Below are positions 62,001 through 64,000 of a stretch of 64,000 nt of DNA, in pieces. The notes beneath the pieces are model-generated. The model was not told where the DNA came from. It was given only the letters and a program-made list of their open reading frames with translations, and did no database searches. This DNA is from Rhodospirillum centenum SW. Its GTDB lineage: Bacteria > Pseudomonadota > Alphaproteobacteria > Azospirillales > Azospirillaceae. The stretch lies in assembly GCF_000016185.1 (NCBI RefSeq), contig NC_011420.2:4291544-4355543 (forward strand), written 5' to 3'. The position numbers and the translations under genes were made by a program. Numbering within the stretch: the first letter of the stretch is position 1; the number at the start of each line of letters is the position of its first letter.

Positions 62001-64000
62001 GACACCACTCTTGAGATCGGCAACCTGGAGGCTGGCGCCACCTGGCAGTACCGGTTGGACGACAAGGCGAGCTGGGTGGACGGCACCGGCACGACCCTGA
62101 CATTGGCTGAGGGCGAGTACAGAAACAGTACCGCGGTGGCCGTCCGTCAGATCGATGCCGCCGGCAACCAGGGCGACATCCGGACGCTGACTATCACGGT
62201 CGATACGACGACGCCGATCATCACGACGGGCCGGGACACGCCGGCCGATCCCCTGACCAATCTCGATGAACTGATCTACACGCTGTCGTTCGACGAAGAC
62301 GTGGTCAATTTCGACCTCACCGATCTGGAGATGCTGGGCACCAACGGCAACCCTGGTGCGGTGACGCTGGATCTGACCCAGATTGATCCCCGCAACTACA
62401 CGGTCAAGGTCTCCGGCGGCAATATCGCCAACTATAATGGGGACCTTTACCTGAGTGTTGCCCAGGCGCATGACATCACTGACGTTGCCGGGAACAAACT
62501 GCAGATCGGGGCCGGGAATTTCGTCGAATACACCCTGGACAACACGGCTCCGGCCACGCCGACCCTGGCGCTGTCCGTTGATACCGGCAGCAGCGCCAGC
62601 GATCTCGTCACCAGCAACGGCACGGTGAGCGTCAGCGGGCTGGAGGACGGAACGGTCCGCGAATACTCGCTTGACGCCGGCAAGACCTGGACCCCCTTCA
62701 ACGGCAGCGAGATCAGCCTGAGCGGCGACGGTGCCAAGGCGGTCATCGTCCGTCAGACGGATGAGGCCGGCAATGTGTCCGCCGGGAGCACGCCGCTCAG
62801 CTTCACGCTCGACACCACCGCCGCCACGGTGACGTCTGTGGCCGTGCCGTCCAACGCCGCCTACAAGGCCGGCGATGATCTGATCTTCACCGTCAATGTC
62901 GGCGAGGATGTCGTCGTCACCGGCACGCCCAGGCTGGGGCTGACCATCGGGTCCAGCACCGTGCATGCCAGCTACGATGCGGCTTCCAGCACGGCCACGG
63001 CGCTGAAATTCATCTACACGGTGCAGGCCGGCGATCTGGATGCCGACGGCGTCACGGTCGGGGCGCTGGATCTGAACGGTGGCAGCATCGGCGATGCCGC
63101 CGGCAACGCCCTGACCCTGACGCTGAACAGCGTGGGCGCCACGGGCGGGGTGCTCGTGGACGCGGTGGCGCCGACGCTGGTCAGTTCGACCCCCGCGGAT
63201 GATGCCGGCTATGTGGCGCTGGACAGCACCATCACGCTGACCTTCAGCGAGACTATCTTCATCAATGATGGCGCCAAGTCGATTCACATCTACAGCAAGG
63301 GCGCTCTGGTAGAGAGCTTCGGGCTCAGCACGCCGGCCGGCGGGGCGCCGGGTGACGGCGGGTTCCAGATCAGCGGCAACACGCTGATCCTCAATCCCAG
63401 CGCGCCTTTTGACGGCGACACCACCTATTCCGTCCGCATCGATGCCGGTGCCCTCAAGGATGCCGGCGGCAATCTTCTTGCCGGCATCACCGATGACACC
63501 ACGCTGAACTTCAAGACCCTCGACCCCGCCTCCCTGGTGACGGATGCTGCCGGGTTCGACACGACGACCGGCAGCCACATTCTGAACAGCGTGTCGGCCA
63601 CGGCGGGGAACGAGACGATCATCGTCGCCGCCCCCTCGCATCTCGCGGGCTCGACCCTGGACGGCGGCGCCGGCAAGGACACGGTGCGGCTGGGGGCCGG
63701 CAAGGGCAGCAGCTTCGATCTCACCGCTGCGGCGACGGTCGCGGGGGTGGAGACGCTGGTGGTGGACAGCGCCCACGCCGGTCCGGTGACGGTGACGCTG
63801 AGCAGCGCCAAGGGCCTGAACAGCCTGACCACGCTCACCGGCACCGGGGATGACGCGCTGGTGCTCGCCGGCGGCGGCACGGCGGAGACCTTCGATCTCT
63901 CCGCTGCGGCGCTGTCCGGCTTCAGCGCGGTGCAGATGAGCGGGGCCGCCCTCACCGGCTATACGCTCAGGCTGGACGCCACCCAGATCACGGACATCCA
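59001..64000 (+). CDS. Giant exported repeat protein (DUF4347, cadherin/Ig-like repeats), 3' end outside window
   Basis: The frame from the ATG at 59001 stays open to the window end: at least 1,666 residues. DUF4347 at about 37-190 (EVVFIDGGIDGIADLLANV, IHLVTHGGAGRLHLG, LLLYGCDVADGAGADFV). From about 375 on, repeated Ig/cadherin-like modules: VNITAVNDAPVL, a cadherin repeat near 510-600 (VATDVDGDTITYSIDGG, FSIDGSTGALTFKTAPDFE), several DxxGN-type bacterial Ig blocks (KDAAGNISNSW, IDAAGNQGD, TDEAGNVSAG) and SbsA-like modules (STPADDAGYVALDSTITLTFSE). Asp/Gly-rich loops imply calcium binding. No Sec signal is visible, so type I secretion by a C-terminal signal is probable. Likely adhesin or biofilm/surface protein. 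Confidence 0.88.
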   Translation, partial: MTSTTHTSGISTDAQTDLTATESALSTPAATGGGGRKEVVFIDGGIDGIADLLANVRDGVEVVVLDGAGDGLAQMAAWAADGHAGYDAIHLVTHGGAGRLHLGALSLDSAVAADRADDLARVGAALSDNGDLLLYGCDVADGAGADFVRQLSTLTGADVAASTDRTGVAALGGNWTLERSVGSVETPTAFDRTDGFSGVLADATYTLEERTSYTLTNGTVDYIALTGSRLGSTYGWAPANAGVNNVAIVYGFNPTEDFIDLRSLTFLLDDAEYTADLLDDGSGGNVYGTDGRFTSYQDWVSPITSLPEPNPNYDKPWVLDADNYNVTFGTTATGIVAGVQNASEVTVYYVYLVGVSAVDSSRFLLPVRANAPVMTGIAGTVAITEDVASSLHSIFAGASFTDSDSASVSFTITASAGTLTAGSGSGVTVSGTGTGTLTLAGSPGDIRAFLQTDGTVTYLQATPDASGTNKATLTLSSADDEGSVALGSVQVNITAVNDAPVLTSDGGGATASVTVAENTTAVTTVVATDVDGDTITYSIDGGADAALFSIDGSTGALTFKTAPDFESPADSDADNSYAVVVKASDGTVSDTQTVNVTVSDVPEAPTLTATAANPTFTEGGSAVALFTGATASAVDAGQTITGFTLTVSNVASGDVLRIGGADCGLDGDGIWSVGGGTNNAAVVFTGGTATMTITGLSLSATDFQTLITDVRFSSSSDSPEATARTVTITGLTDSGASNNSTSLALASTVSVLSQPDVTSVTLPADSTYKTGDNLNFTVTFDQAVTVDTSGGTPRLVLDVGGETRYATFVSGDGSTTLVFSYTVDSGDTDADGIAVSATSIDLNGGTLTGTTGSVNADLDLGTPGSLANVKVDGVAPTITGVSIPDQTHKIGDTVTVTITAGEAGLSLHGGSVNGIALTDFADKGGGTYTATYTVAEGNADRAAGEDIPVEIVLKDAAGNISNSWTTPISQSNDAIDATAPAAPTLGFTDTGVSDSDGITTDTTLEIGNLEAGATWQYRLDDKASWVDGTGTTLTLAEGEYRNSTAVAVRQIDAAGNQGDIRTLTITVDTTTPIITTGRDTPADPLTNLDELIYTLSFDEDVVNFDLTDLEMLGTNGNPGAVTLDLTQIDPRNYTVKVSGGNIANYNGDLYLSVAQAHDITDVAGNKLQIGAGNFVEYTLDNTAPATPTLALSVDTGSSASDLVTSNGTVSVSGLEDGTVREYSLDAGKTWTPFNGSEISLSGDGAKAVIVRQTDEAGNVSAGSTPLSFTLDTTAATVTSVAVPSNAAYKAGDDLIFTVNVGEDVVVTGTPRLGLTIGSSTVHASYDAASSTATALKFIYTVQAGDLDADGVTVGALDLNGGSIGDAAGNALTLTLNSVGATGGVLVDAVAPTLVSSTPADDAGYVALDSTITLTFSETIFINDGAKSIHIYSKGALVESFGLSTPAGGAPGDGGFQISGNTLILNPSAPFDGDTTYSVRIDAGALKDAGGNLLAGITDDTTLNFKTLDPASLVTDAAGFDTTTGSHILNSVSATAGNETIIVAAPSHLAGSTLDGGAGKDTVRLGAGKGSSFDLTAAATVAGVETLVVDSAHAGPVTVTLSSAKGLNSLTTLTGTGDDALVLAGGGTAETFDLSAAALSGFSAVQMSGAALTGYTLRLDATQITDI

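Noticed and set aside
61473..63776. A 767-codon minus-strand frame inside the giant exoprotein
   Set aside because: Shadow of the repeat protein; its apparent repeats mirror the plus-strand modules.

Overview
The window is about 64 kb of chromosome from a very GC-rich bacterium, most likely an alphaproteobacterium of the Rhodospirillales/Azospirillaceae kind. This rests on conserved alphaproteobacterial gene sets (metX-metW, chorismate mutase-hisC-tyrC, argH-lipoprotein-lysA-DUF4175, etfB-etfA-hbd next to a corrinoid adenosyltransferase, ydcF-plsC behind ftsX) and on a GTTC-N7-GTTC LexA-type box. A CbbY phosphatase hints at Calvin-cycle capacity. Species-level placement is inference.

Layout. 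1-6.5 kb: end of a phosphoglycolate phosphatase, cbbY, purT, dTDP-rhamnose genes rfbC-rfbD and a two-domain glycosyltransferase. 6.6-12.3 kb: two tandem paralogous periplasmic solute-binding proteins, a DUF2336 protein, a small secreted protein, malate dehydrogenase with a clear terminator, and a PRC-barrel protein. 12.4-17.5 kb: metX-metW diverging from chorismate mutase-hisC-tyrC. 17.5-25.1 kb: RlpA, an S9 peptidase, a DUF2125 protein, a complete ISAs1-type insertion sequence whose ends and 10-bp target duplication are visible, ChaC and a chemoreceptor. 25.5-33.3 kb: B12-dependent ribonucleotide reductase carrying an intein, plsC, ydcF, ftsX (no ftsE beside it) and an MJ0042 zinc-ribbon protein. 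33.3-39.8 kb: a DUF4175 protein, lysA, a small lipoprotein, argH and a TlpA-type thioredoxin.

39.85-42.35 kb is an AT-rich island holding one gene, a NACHT-type STAND NTPase with a possible nuclease-like N-terminus. It is the best candidate for an undescribed, probably defensive, system. Host-like sequence resumes after it with what looks like a gene remnant.

42.5-52.6 kb is housekeeping: hbd, etfA, etfB behind a long palindromic operator candidate, a corrinoid adenosyltransferase, a NUDIX protein with a probable frameshift at its start, gluQ, an HNH endonuclease, a YceI protein, coq7, dsbB and a YqaA-like membrane protein. A tRNA-Leu(CAA) follows. 53.1-58.1 kb is a FecI/FecR/FecA-type iron-signalling locus whose TonB receptor has three single-base frameshifts, followed by a secreted beta-propeller protein. 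From 59.0 kb to the window end runs a giant exported repeat protein (DUF4347 plus cadherin/Ig-like repeats), cut off by the window.

Co-operation between genes: the adenosyltransferase makes the adenosylcobalamin that NrdJ uses; ETF and Hbd serve acyl-CoA oxidation; FecI, FecR and the receptor form a cell-surface signalling relay. Very high GC makes many antisense frames long and open; these were left out.
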